Part shown: positions 45,198-53,732 of the stretch, piece by piece
Position numbering within the stretch: the stretch's first letter is position 1
Layout of the letters: each line of letters opens with the position of its first letter
Source: Fusobacterium necrogenes
Lineage (GTDB): Bacteria > Fusobacteriota > Fusobacteriia > Fusobacteriales > Fusobacteriaceae
Length of the DNA stretch: 64,000 nt
Direction: 5' to 3'
Assembly: GCF_900450765.1 (NCBI RefSeq)
Contig: NZ_UGGU01000003.1
Location: forward strand, 496,001-560,000
Made by a program: the position numbers and the translations under genes
Notes under the pieces: model-generated
Seen by the model: only the letters and a program-made list of their open reading frames with translations
Databases searched by the model: none
What the model was told of the DNA's origin: nothing

Positions 45198-45797
45198 ATG
45201 AAGATATTAAAAAAGATATTGAGAAGAATATATTTTGAAATTATTTGGAGGAAAAATATAATTAATAAAATATGGTTTGATGGAATAATAAAAATAGGTA
45301 AAAAAACAAAATTTTATCAACCATTAAAGTTGAAAAATGGGGGGGGGGGGGGGACGGTAATAATTGGAGAAAATTGTTCCTTTGGTTTTAGATATGGTGG
45401 AAGATTTAAAAATGGAGAAATAGAAATACAAACAAGAAGTAAGGAAGCAAAAATAGAAATAGGAAATAATGTAGCTACTAATAATAATATTTTTTTATGT
45501 AGTAGGAAATTTATAAAAATAGGAGATAAAACTTTAATCGGTAGAGATGTTGTAATAATGGATCATAATGGACATGGGATTAAAGTCGATGAAAGAAGTT
45601 TACCAGGAACAGCAAGAGGAATAGAAATAAAAGAGAATGTTTGGTTAGGAAATAATGTTGTTATACTACCTGGGACGCTAATAGGAAAAAATTCAATAGT
45701 TGGAGCTAATAGTGTTGTGAAGGGAATTTTTCCAGAGAATGTAATTATTCAAGGAAATCCAGCTAAAATAGTAAAAAAAATAGAGGTAAATGAATGA
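45198..45797 (+). CDS. Left-handed beta-helix acyltransferase with poly-G switch
   Basis: 199 residues. Hexapeptide-repeat acetyltransferase (WbbJ/CapB-like): IEIGNNVATNNNIFLCS, LIGRDVVIMDHNGHGI with the catalytic His region, KENVWLGNNVVILPGTLIGKNSIVGANSVV and GNPAKIVKKIE. Codons 48-52 are five GGG in a run of 15 G. In this copy the frame is ON. With 14 G translation would end at TAA 45358; with 16 G it would stop about 13 codons later. It may acetylate the amino sugar or the glycan. Confidence 0.9.
   Translation: MKILKKILRRIYFEIIWRKNIINKIWFDGIIKIGKKTKFYQPLKLKNGGGGGTVIIGENCSFGFRYGGRFKNGEIEIQTRSKEAKIEIGNNVATNNNIFLCSRKFIKIGDKTLIGRDVVIMDHNGHGIKVDERSLPGTARGIEIKENVWLGNNVVILPGTLIGKNSIVGANSVVKGIFPENVIIQGNPAKIVKKIEVNE
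45339..45353 (+). repeat. Homopolymer of 15 G inside a coding region
   Basis: Fifteen G in a row in a region with about one-quarter G+C; a contingency-locus type slippage tract. Exact length in the cell population is likely mixed. Confidence 0.95.
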
Positions 45798-46180
45798 AGG
45801 AAAAATATAAATTAATTAATTTTGATGAATTTGGAGATGAAAACGGAAAACTAGTTGCCATAGAAAATAATAAAAATATTCCTTTTGATATTAGAAGAAT
45901 ATTTTATATTTATGGAACAAAAAATGGAGTTGTAAGAGGGCAACATGCAAATAGAATTTCAAGATTTATATTAATATGTTTAATGGGGAGTTGTGAAGTT
46001 AAAGTTTATGATATGAAAGAAAAAATAGAGGAAAATTTTAAACTTGACTCTGCAACTAAAGGCTTATATCTCGATAGAATGATCTGGAAAGATATGTATA
46101 ATTTTTCTGAAGATTGTGTACTGTTAGTTTTATCTGATTCAGAATATATAAAGGATGAATATATTTATGAAAAAAATTAA
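45794..46180 (+). CDS. Cupin sugar 3,4-ketoisomerase (FdtA/QdtA/WxcM-like)
   Basis: 128 residues: FDIRRIFYIYGTKNGVVRGQHAN and FILICLMGSCEVKVYD match the FdtA/QdtA cupin, with LYLDRMIWKDMYNFSEDCVLLVLSD as the conserved C-terminal half. The usual RGxHAHK motif is RGQHANR here, so the second His is replaced by Asn. It would turn dTDP-4-keto-6-deoxyglucose into the 3-keto isomer, the substrate of the aminotransferase. Its ATG overlaps the previous stop (ATGA). Confidence 0.85.
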   Translation: MKEKYKLINFDEFGDENGKLVAIENNKNIPFDIRRIFYIYGTKNGVVRGQHANRISRFILICLMGSCEVKVYDMKEKIEENFKLDSATKGLYLDRMIWKDMYNFSEDCVLLVLSDSEYIKDEYIYEKN

Positions 46181-46661
46181 ATTAGAAGGAAATTTAATTG
46201 ATTTAAGGTTAGTCAAAGAAAGTGATGCTAAATTTATTATGAATTTGAGAACAAACGAAAATATCTCAAGATTTATATCACTAACGAGTGTAAATATTAA
46301 CGAGCAAATACAATGGATTAAAAATTATAAACTTCGTGAAGAGAAAAAAGAAGAGTTTTATTTTATAGTTGAAAATAAAAATGGACTTTCTTGTGGAACA
46401 GTAAGAATTTATAATATCAATTATAAGAGTAAGGAAACTACTTGGGGAAGTTTTATATTAGATAAGATAAGACCAGAAGGAGCTTCTAATGAAGTAATAG
46501 ATCTTTCTTTAAATTTTATTTCGAAGGAGTTAAAATTAGAAAAAGTTTATCTAGATGTTAGAAAGGAAAATTATAAAGCGATACATATTTATGAAAAAAA
46601 TAAATTCATTAGAATAAAGGAAGATGATAAAAACTATTATTATTTGAGAAGGTTGGGATAA
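46167..46661 (+). CDS. GNAT N-acetyltransferase
   Basis: About 164 residues of the RimJ/RimL-like GNAT type: [71 protein letters not shown]. Probably N-acetylates the amino sugar, like WecD or PseH. The ATG at 46167 is preferred: AAGGA lies at 11 nt, while ATG 46155 directly follows that AAGG. The start overlaps the end of the ketoisomerase gene. Confidence 0.8.
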   Translation: MKKIKLEGNLIDLRLVKESDAKFIMNLRTNENISRFISLTSVNINEQIQWIKNYKLREEKKEEFYFIVENKNGLSCGTVRIYNINYKSKETTWGSFILDKIRPEGASNEVIDLSLNFISKELKLEKVYLDVRKENYKAIHIYEKNKFIRIKEDDKNYYYLRRLG

Positions 46662-46662
46662 A

Positions 46663-47529
46663 ATGAAAGGAATAATATTAGCAGGAGGAAGTGGAACAAG
46701 ATTATATCCATTAACAAGAAGCGTATCAAAACAAATATTACCAATATATGATAAACCAATGATATATTATCCTCTTTCTGTACTTATGCTGGCAGAGATA
46801 AGAGAGGTATTAATAATTTCTACTCCTAGAGATCTAAGATGTTTTAAAGAATTACTACAAGATGGTAGTGAACTTGGAATGAAAATAGAGTATAAAGTAC
46901 AAGAAAAGCCAAATGGTTTAGCAGAGGCATTTATAATAGGAGAAGAGTTTATAGGAGATGAAAGTGTAGCTTTAGTTCTAGGAGATAATATCTTTTTTGG
47001 ACAAGCTTTTTCACCTATCTTAAGAAAAGCAGCTAAATTAGAAAAAGGAGCAGAGATTTTTGGTTATTTAGTAAAAGATCCTAGATCTTATGGTGTGGTA
47101 GAATTTGATAAAGATAGAAATGTAATTTCATTAGAAGAAAAACCAGAGAATCCAAAATCTAAATATGCAGTGCCAGGACTTTATTTTTATGATAATCGTG
47201 TAGTAGAGAAAGCTAAAAGTATAAAGCCAAGTAAAAGAGGTGAATTAGAGATAACTGATTTAAATAGATTATATTTAGAAGAGAAAACTCTGAAAGTAAA
47301 TCTATTGGGAAGAGGATTTGCTTGGTTAGATACAGGAACACATAAGAATCTATTACAAGCATCCAATTTTATAGAAACAGTGCAAGAGAGACAAGGAAAT
47401 TATGTAGCTTGTATAGAAGAGATAGCATATAGGAATGGATGGATAAGCAAAGAAAGGTTATTTAAGTTAGCGGCTCCATTATTAAAAACAGATTATGGAA
47501 AATATTTAATAGAGATAGCTAATGAATGA
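46663..47529 (+). CDS. rfbA: Glucose-1-phosphate thymidylyltransferase
   Basis: Makes dTDP-glucose, entry to both rhamnose and dTDP-amino-sugar branches. 288 residues, normal length: [43 protein letters not shown]-like [21 protein letters not shown] and WLDTGTH. Functional counterpart of the broken copy at 32087. Last gene of the operon. Confidence 0.96.
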   Translation: MKGIILAGGSGTRLYPLTRSVSKQILPIYDKPMIYYPLSVLMLAEIREVLIISTPRDLRCFKELLQDGSELGMKIEYKVQEKPNGLAEAFIIGEEFIGDESVALVLGDNIFFGQAFSPILRKAAKLEKGAEIFGYLVKDPRSYGVVEFDKDRNVISLEEKPENPKSKYAVPGLYFYDNRVVEKAKSIKPSKRGELEITDLNRLYLEEKTLKVNLLGRGFAWLDTGTHKNLLQASNFIETVQERQGNYVACIEEIAYRNGWISKERLFKLAAPLLKTDYGKYLIEIANE

Positions 47530-47611
47530 GTATGCTTTTTAATAGTAATGGAATATTAGAATTCTTGAGATAAAAGGATTTTTTAATAAAGAATTAAATT
47601 TAAGATAAATT

Positions 47612-47635
47612 TTAAAATCTTAGTGGAGATTTTAA
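47612..47635 (+). other. Hairpin after the polysaccharide operon
   Basis: TTAAAATCT, 6-nt loop, AGATTTTAA. A weak terminator candidate in the 227-bp gap; no better one seen. Confidence 0.35.
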
Positions 47636-47675
47636 TTATTAAAAAATTTACTATACCAAATAAGTAAAGAATCAT

Positions 47676-47704
47676 TTGACTTTAATTCCCCAGTATGTTA
47701 CAAT
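47676..47704 (+). promoter_or_regulatory. Promoter for FMN-binding protein 1
   Basis: TTGACT, 17-nt spacer, TACAAT. Confidence 0.7.
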
Positions 47705-47756
47705 AACTTCAAATAGAATTTTGAAATCTTATAAATATATTTTAAGGATGGTGCAA

Positions 47757-48059
47757 ATGAAAAAAATATTATTATTAATGGCAGTTTTATCAGTAGTAGC
47801 TATTTCAGCTGAAGTAAAAGAAGGAGTAGGAAGAGGATATAAAGGAGATATAAAATTATCTGTAGAGGTAGAAGGAGATAAGATAGTTGATATCAAAGTG
47901 CTTGAGTCTAAAGAAACTCCTAGAATAGGTGGAAAGGCACTACCTAAATTAATTGAGCAAGCTATTGCAAAACAAACTGTAGAGGTAGATACTGTAGCTG
48001 GAGCAAGTAATACTTCAAGAGGATTTAGAGAAGCATTAGCTAATGCTTTAGGAAAATAG
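47757..48059 (+). CDS. Small exported FMN-binding-domain protein, paralog 1
   Basis: 100 residues: signal peptide MKKILLLMAVLSVVAISA, then a minimal FMN-binding domain of the RnfG/NqrC type ending in VDTVAGASNTSRGFREAL. In that family the SGATxTS motif carries covalently attached FMN; here it is AGASNTS, so the FMN-linking Thr is still possible. A periplasmic electron carrier or FMN-binding shell is likely. Start at ATG 47757 (AAGGATGGTGC before it) rather than farther upstream. Close paralog at 49769, including the ribosome-site sequence. Confidence 0.85.
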   Translation: MKKILLLMAVLSVVAISAEVKEGVGRGYKGDIKLSVEVEGDKIVDIKVLESKETPRIGGKALPKLIEQAIAKQTVEVDTVAGASNTSRGFREALANALGK

Positions 48060-48090
48060 TTTTTAAATTTAGAAGAAAAGAGGTTTTTCT

Positions 48091-48597
48091 ATGAAAAAAA
48101 TATTAACTTTAATATTGGTAATTGTTATGGGATCAATGACTTTTGCTATAGATAGTTATATAAGAGTTGGAGCTATCAGTGGAGTGGCTTCATATAATAA
48201 AGAAGAGAAGGCTTTCTCTCATTATGCACCTGTGCTTGGGGCTGAGGTAACACAAGGACTCTTGTTTGCAGATGTAGGTGCTGGAATTGCTTTTAATGGA
48301 AAAACTGGTGGTAGTGATATAGGAACGATTCCTGTATATTTAGTAGCAAGAATTACTCCTATCCCAATTATATTTGAACCATATCTAACTTTAAAATATG
48401 GAACAACATTAATTACAGATGAAAGTGTTGGAAATTCAAATCCAGAGGGAAAAGGGTATTATGGAATAGGAATAGGAGCTAATTTTACTTCTTTACAAGT
48501 TGAAGCACTTTATTCCAATACAAAAATCAATGGAGATAATAGAGGTAAAGATAATTTAGAACAAATTTCTTTGGTTTTTGGTTATAAATTATTCTAA
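48091..48597 (+). CDS. Small outer-membrane beta-barrel protein
   Basis: 168 residues: signal peptide MKKILTLILVIVMGSMTFA, then alternating polar/hydrophobic strands (LLFADVGAGIAFNG, PIIFEPYLTLKYGTT, YYGIGIGANFTSLQVEALY) and a C-terminal ISLVFGYKLF ending in Phe, the BAM recognition signature. About eight strands. No specific family recognised. 31 bp after the FMN-binding gene. Confidence 0.75.
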   Translation: MKKILTLILVIVMGSMTFAIDSYIRVGAISGVASYNKEEKAFSHYAPVLGAEVTQGLLFADVGAGIAFNGKTGGSDIGTIPVYLVARITPIPIIFEPYLTLKYGTTLITDESVGNSNPEGKGYYGIGIGANFTSLQVEALYSNTKINGDNRGKDNLEQISLVFGYKLF

Positions 48598-48626
48598 ATA
48601 TGATAATTACATAATATTAGTTACCA

Positions 48627-48664
48627 ATGGGAACAGCCTTAAAAAAAGAGTGTTCCCTTTTATT
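48627..48664 (+). terminator. Terminator after the beta-barrel gene
   Basis: GGGAACA / TGTTCCC with a 15-nt loop and TTTTATTTTA. Confidence 0.85.
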
Positions 48665-48700
48665 TTACTTGAATTTATTTAGAGATAGAAGGAGAAAATA

Positions 48701-49462
48701 GTGCTTTATTACAAAGTTTATGGGAAAAGTCCTGAAAAAGAGTGGTTAATTTTAATTCATCCTCTAGGAGGAAGTTCGAAAGCTTTTTATAGACAAATTA
48801 AGGAATTTCAAAAATATTTTAACTTATTGACTCTTGATTTACCTGGTCATGGACGTAGTCAAGATATGGATATATTAGCTTTAAATATAGATACAGTCAC
48901 TAAAGAAATTTATGAGGTATTAAAAAAGGAAAATATTGAAAGTACTTATTTATTAGGAGTATGTCTAGGAAATGTAATAGTAGATTTACTTATAAAAGAG
49001 AATAGGATAAAGATAAAAGGTGTTGTATATGGTGCTGCTGTTACAAAATTAAATTATTTTCATACATTTTTATTGAATGTAGGGAAAGTTATAAAGAAAT
49101 TTTCTAGTCACTCTTTTCTATATACCCTCTTTGCTTATATAATTATACCTACTCAAAAAAAATCTAGATTAATTTTTATTGCAGAAGCCAAAAAAATGAA
49201 AAGAGAAAATTTCTTTAGATGGTTTCAATTGATAGTAGATCATAAAAATTTTTATAATACTTTTAATTCAAATAGTGAAATTCCTAGTTTATATATTTAT
49301 GGAGATGAAGATTATCTTTTTATAAAGAAAACAAAAGAATATATTAAAGGAAAGAAAAATAAGGAATTATTAGTGATAAATAACTCAGGTCATATGTGTA
49401 ATATTGATAATTTTAGATATTTTAATAAAGTAGCATTAGAATTTTTAACTTTTTTAAATTAA
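48701..49462 (+). CDS. Alpha/beta hydrolase with cysteine in the nucleophile elbow
   Basis: 253 residues, GTG start behind AAGGAG. Alpha/beta-hydrolase fold: WLILIHPLGGSSKAFYRQI (oxyanion loop), LTLDLPGHGRS, GDEDYLF (acid) and INNSGHMCNIDNF (His). The nucleophile elbow, normally GxSxG, reads GVCLG, so the expected Ser is Cys88. Dienelactone hydrolase uses Cys in this position, so activity may remain. Substrate unknown. No signal peptide. Confidence 0.85.
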   Translation: MLYYKVYGKSPEKEWLILIHPLGGSSKAFYRQIKEFQKYFNLLTLDLPGHGRSQDMDILALNIDTVTKEIYEVLKKENIESTYLLGVCLGNVIVDLLIKENRIKIKGVVYGAAVTKLNYFHTFLLNVGKVIKKFSSHSFLYTLFAYIIIPTQKKSRLIFIAEAKKMKRENFFRWFQLIVDHKNFYNTFNSNSEIPSLYIYGDEDYLFIKKTKEYIKGKKNKELLVINNSGHMCNIDNFRYFNKVALEFLTFLN

Positions 49463-49610
49463 GTACTGAGATGGAAGTTCGGAAATAGTATTTACATGAA
49501 TAATATTTTAAAATTTTAGAATGAGAAGTTTTTTTAAAATTAAAAATTAATAACGTGATTTTAATTAATAATTTTATTTGTTATTTTTATACTTAAATAG
49601 TAAAGTTATA

Positions 49611-49639
49611 TTGATTTTAATCAGGTTATGTGCTATAAT
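49611..49639 (+). promoter_or_regulatory. Promoter for FMN-binding protein 2
   Basis: TTGATT, 17-nt spacer, TATAAT. The 291-bp gap 49463-49753 otherwise shows only A+T-rich sequence. Confidence 0.7.
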
Positions 49640-49768
49640 AATACCAAATAAATTTTAAGTTTGATAAAATATAAATTGGCAATGATACAAGTAGCTTTTT
49701 TATCTTTAATTAAATTTGAAATTTAGAAGTAGAAAATTCTACAAATATATTATATGAGGGTGGTGCAA

Positions 49769-50071
49769 ATGAAAAAAATATTATTTATGATGGCAGTTCT
49801 ATCAGTAGTAGCTATTTCTGCAGAAGTAAAAGAAGGAGTAGGAAAAGGATACAAGGGAGATATAAAATTAGGAGTAGAAGTAGAAGGAGATAAAATAGTT
49901 GATATTAAAGTACTTGAATGCAAAGAGAGTGCTAATATAGGAGGGAAAGCACTACCAAAATTGATTGAGCAAGCTCTTGTAAAACAAAGTGCTGATATAG
50001 ATAATGTAGCTGGAGCAAGTAGAACTTCAAAAGGATTTAAAGAAGCATTAAACAACGCTTTAGGAAAATAG
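49769..50071 (+). CDS. Small exported FMN-binding-domain protein, paralog 2
   Basis: 100 residues, about four-fifths identical by eye to the protein at 47757: same signal peptide, KEGVGKGYKGDIKL core and AGASRTSKGFKEAL end. Carries one Cys (LECKES) that the first copy lacks. Start at ATG 49769, matching the paralog; the ATG at 49754 precedes the shared GGTGGTGC ribosome site. Own promoter and terminator. A local duplication. Confidence 0.85.
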   Translation: MKKILFMMAVLSVVAISAEVKEGVGKGYKGDIKLGVEVEGDKIVDIKVLECKESANIGGKALPKLIEQALVKQSADIDNVAGASRTSKGFKEALNNALGK

Positions 50072-50124
50072 TCTTATATTTTTATTATACACTTTAAATT
50101 GAATAGAATTATTTTGTAATTTTT

Positions 50125-50165
50125 GGATATTCTTTGATTTTAAGGAATGTCCTTTTTTATTTTTT
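50125..50165 (+). terminator. Terminator after FMN-binding protein 2
   Basis: GGATATTC / GGAATGTCC (one G-T pair) followed by TTTTTTATTTTTT. Confidence 0.75.
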
Positions 50166-50235
50166 GAATTTATAAAAAATAATTTGTTGAGAATAACAAT
50201 TTATGAGAAGTTCGTCTTTTTTAGGAAAAAAGTGC

Positions 50236-50264
50236 TTGACAAACTAAAGAATAAGGAGTAATAA
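50236..50264 (+). promoter_or_regulatory. Promoter for the autotransporter gene
   Basis: TTGACA, 17-nt spacer, TAATAA. Confidence 0.6.
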
Positions 50265-50304
50265 AAAGATTGGAGAGTTATTTAAAAATATAGGGGATGA
50301 GAAG

Positions 50305-53300
50305 ATGAAAGAAAGATTTATAAAAAATTTGAAAAGGTACTATAAAAATAAGGGAATGAATTTGAAATTGTCCACTATAGTAATGATATTACTTGGGAGT
50401 GTATCATATGGGAGTACAATTGAAACAATTATTGGAGGAAAGATAGAGTATACAGATGGAAAATATTATTATAATAGTGGTAATGATAAAACTGAAATAA
50501 TAGATAATATTTTGGAAATTAATAAAGATATTCATCTTAATGATACAGGAAGTATTTTAAAAGGATTAAGAATAGAGAATACAGTTACAAATTCAAATAT
50601 TGATATAGTAATTAATGGTGACATAAAAACTGATGCAACAGAATGGATGAACTATTTGATTGACAATCGTGGAACTGTAGGAAATATAACAATAAATGGA
50701 AATTTTGAAACTGGAAAGAGTTTCATAAATTATGGAATAATGAATGATGGCAGTATAAAGAAAATAGAAAATAATGGAGTTTTAAAGTCTGAAGCTAGAT
50801 ATTTAATTAATAATAGCTCAAACATTGATAGTATTGTAAATAACAATAAGATGCTTATGGAATTATATCAAAGGGATGAAGGTAAGTTAATATCTAATGC
50901 TGGATTACCAGAAGATGATTCTAAAATAGGAAATATAGAAAATAATGGAATAATGATGATGAGCTTAAATAAGGAGCAAAAGAAAGTAACTAGGGCAGAT
51001 ATTATACATAATGGTGAAGGAAAAAAAATAGGAAATATAACAAATAATGGAAGACTTACTACTAATATAATAGCTGAAGGACCAATAGGAAATTCTATTA
51101 TTATAACAGGTATATATTCAAATGGGAGCATAGATAGTATAGAAAATAATGGAATAATAGAAGGGTTTGTATATATTCCAGGGAATTCTTATTATATAGG
51201 TATAGAAACATATTCAGGAAGTAATACAAAAAAATTAAGAAATAATGGAATTATTTATAGTGGTACAAATGATACAAAAAACTATCCAGTAATGTATGGT
51301 GTACTTTTATCTAAATCACCAAGCGAATTTATTAATAGGGGAATTATTTATGGAAAAAGGCAAGCTGTATTAGGAAGTGGAAAAAATTATGGATTATTGT
51401 TACAAGAGACAGAAAGTAAAGCATCAGATATGACTGATAATGGATTAAAAGTAAAAGTTAATGGTGAAAATGATTATACGATATTAAAAACTGGAAATAA
51501 TAATTCAACTGTCAATATAGATGGAACAACTTTTACTGTAAAAAATGCTTCAGAGAAAAAAGAAAGTGAAAAAACTATTGGAACAAATAGTATAGAAGTA
51601 ACTGGAGAAGTAAGTAATACAATTTATAATGGGATAACAGATACAGTTAAGGTAACTGGAGAAAATGCTAGTCTTGATAATGTAACTGTAAATGCCTATA
51701 CAAGTGCTATAGTTTTTGGAGAGAGTGGAGGAAATTTAACTTTAAATAACAGTACAGTAAATGGAGGAATAGATAGAAAATATGATAATACAGGAGTACT
51801 TTTATCCTCTTCTGCAATTATAAAAGGAGGAAAAGGCGCTGATACTTTAACAGTAATGGGAGATACTAAGTTAAATGGAAAAATAGATCTGTCAGAAGGA
51901 GAAGACACTATAAATTTTGGAGAAAAAGTTCAAGCAGAAAAAAGTTATGCTGCAAATGCTAGCACTGAAAATACTTCTACTATGACTATTTTTGATGATA
52001 TTTCTGGAGTAGAAAATATTAATATAAATGAGGATGTAACCTTATTTGAAACAGCAAAAGTAACTGGTGCAAAAAATATAGAAATTGGAGAGGGAAAAGA
52101 GCTAGGACTTAAACTAAAGAATGAAAATGGAAATTTCACACATTCTCTTACAGGAAATACAGGTCTTAAAATCTCTGGATTAGGAACTAAGGAAAGTACA
52201 GGGAAAATAAATCTTATCTCTTCAGAAGTAGGAGAAAATACTATAATTGATATGAAGGGGATAGATGTTAGTAACGTAGCTTTCGGAACAAGTAGTATTC
52301 TTGATAAAGTAGAAGTAACATTTGATGGTGATATAGAAATAGAAATAGGTAAAAATTTGGAAGATGTAATTGTAAATGCTACAGATCCAAACCCAGATCC
52401 AGAACCTGATCCAGACCCAGAACCTGATCCAGATCCAGAGCCTGATCCAGACCCAGAACCTGATCCAGACCCAGAGCCTGATCCAGATCCAGACCCTAAT
52501 CCAGATCCAACAGATCCGCCGATAGACCCAAATTTACCTGAAGCTATTAATTATAATAGTTTAAACGACATATATATGAGTATTGTAGCAAATCCTGAAA
52601 ATGTCACAGAACTAAAAAAATTAATAGGAAGTAATGCAAGAATGAGGGCAATGGCGACTGAACAAGAAGCAAATTTACTTAATTTCTTGGCTGAAGTATA
52701 TACTGCAACACCGTACTCACTATCCTCAGAACTTTCAAGGAAATCTGTAGAAAACTTTAGTAATATTATAATGGATAAAGATTTAAGACCTAATAATAAA
52801 AAATGGAGCGTATTTGGAGGATTTTCACATTTAGCTGGAGATATAGAAAATAGCTATTTTGGACAAAATAAATATACATGGGATACTAAAGAGAGAATAA
52901 ATGATGTAGAAAATACATTAACTGGATTGTATGCAATTGGGGAATATGGCGTTAGTGATACATTCTCATTAGGATTACTTTTTGGTGCTAATAACTTAGA
53001 AAGTAAACTAGCTAATTACTCCAAAGTTGATGGAACAGGGGTATATTTGAGTGGATTTATGAAAAAATATGTAGGAAACTTTAGATTATTAGCTGGAATA
53101 GGTTATCAATATGGAGATTATACAGCAGATAGAAGTATCTCAGGAGTTGACAAGATAAGAACTTATGCAGCTGATTACAATGATAAGACATTGAATCTTT
53201 ATACAGATGTTAAATATTCTTATATGCTTACAAAAAATCTTTATATAGAACCAAGTATTAGATTAAATTATATCAATATTTCACAAGATGGTGTAAACGA

Positions 53301-53688
53301 AAGTGGAGCTCTTTCTATACAAACTGATTCAAAAGATTTTGACTATACAACTTTAAGATTTGGAGTAGATTTAAGAAAGGATTTTCATTTTACTAGTGTT
53401 AAACAAAGCCTAAGTTTAGGTACTTACTATGAAAAAATGTCAAGTGGAAATGAAAATGAAAAAATAACTGCTAGATTTAATGGAGGTTCTGATTTTAATC
53501 TTCTAGTAGCTGGAAAAGGTGGAGATAGAATTGGAGTGAAAGCTAAATATGGAATAGAAGCAGGAAATGGACTCTCATTTGATTTTAGTGTAGACTATGG
53601 TTTTGAAAAAGATATAAATATAGGAGATACAAAACGTACAAATAAAGGAGAATGGAGAATAGGAGCAGGATTAGGATACAAATTTTAG
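50305..53688 (+). CDS. Type Va autotransporter
   Basis: 1127 residues. Extended basic signal peptide (about 1-36, ending SVSYGS); a beta-helical passenger rich in ENNGxI/GNIxNNG repeats to about 690; a Pro/Asp/Glu repeat linker (about 694-745); then a C-terminal beta-barrel domain from about 830 (WSVFGGFSHLAGDIENS) ending RIGAGLGYKF. The passenger would be displayed on the surface; no protease triad or lipase motif seen, so adhesion or structural roles are likeliest. Own promoter and strong terminator. Confidence 0.93.
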   Translation: MKERFIKNLKRYYKNKGMNLKLSTIVMILLGSVSYGSTIETIIGGKIEYTDGKYYYNSGNDKTEIIDNILEINKDIHLNDTGSILKGLRIENTVTNSNIDIVINGDIKTDATEWMNYLIDNRGTVGNITINGNFETGKSFINYGIMNDGSIKKIENNGVLKSEARYLINNSSNIDSIVNNNKMLMELYQRDEGKLISNAGLPEDDSKIGNIENNGIMMMSLNKEQKKVTRADIIHNGEGKKIGNITNNGRLTTNIIAEGPIGNSIIITGIYSNGSIDSIENNGIIEGFVYIPGNSYYIGIETYSGSNTKKLRNNGIIYSGTNDTKNYPVMYGVLLSKSPSEFINRGIIYGKRQAVLGSGKNYGLLLQETESKASDMTDNGLKVKVNGENDYTILKTGNNNSTVNIDGTTFTVKNASEKKESEKTIGTNSIEVTGEVSNTIYNGITDTVKVTGENASLDNVTVNAYTSAIVFGESGGNLTLNNSTVNGGIDRKYDNTGVLLSSSAIIKGGKGADTLTVMGDTKLNGKIDLSEGEDTINFGEKVQAEKSYAANASTENTSTMTIFDDISGVENININEDVTLFETAKVTGAKNIEIGEGKELGLKLKNENGNFTHSLTGNTGLKISGLGTKESTGKINLISSEVGENTIIDMKGIDVSNVAFGTSSILDKVEVTFDGDIEIEIGKNLEDVIVNATDPNPDPEPDPDPEPDPDPEPDPDPEPDPDPEPDPDPDPNPDPTDPPIDPNLPEAINYNSLNDIYMSIVANPENVTELKKLIGSNARMRAMATEQEANLLNFLAEVYTATPYSLSSELSRKSVENFSNIIMDKDLRPNNKKWSVFGGFSHLAGDIENSYFGQNKYTWDTKERINDVENTLTGLYAIGEYGVSDTFSLGLLFGANNLESKLANYSKVDGTGVYLSGFMKKYVGNFRLLAGIGYQYGDYTADRSISGVDKIRTYAADYNDKTLNLYTDVKYSYMLTKNLYIEPSIRLNYINISQDGVNESGALSIQTDSKDFDYTTLRFGVDLRKDFHFTSVKQSLSLGTYYEKMSSGNENEKITARFNGGSDFNLLVAGKGGDRIGVKAKYGIEAGNGLSFDFSVDYGFEKDINIGDTKRTNKGEWRIGAGLGYKF
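52384..52518 (+). repeat. 18-bp tandem repeat encoding EPDPDP units
   Basis: About five copies of a unit CCTGATCCAGACCCAGAR, all in frame, between passenger and barrel of the autotransporter. Copy changes would lengthen or shorten the linker without shifting frame. Confidence 0.9.
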
Positions 53689-53693
53689 AAAAT

Positions 53694-53732
53694 AAAAGAG
53701 CAAGTGGCTTAGCCAACTTGCTCTTTATTTTT
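53694..53732. terminator. Terminator after the autotransporter
   Basis: AAAGAGCAAGTGGCT pairs with AGCCAACTTGCTCTTT (one bulge), then ATTTTTT. Confidence 0.9.

Noticed and set aside
49750-50055. Open frame antisense to FMN-binding protein 2
   Set aside because: Mirror of a repeated gene; Ser/Pro-rich composition typical of antisense frames and no start signals.
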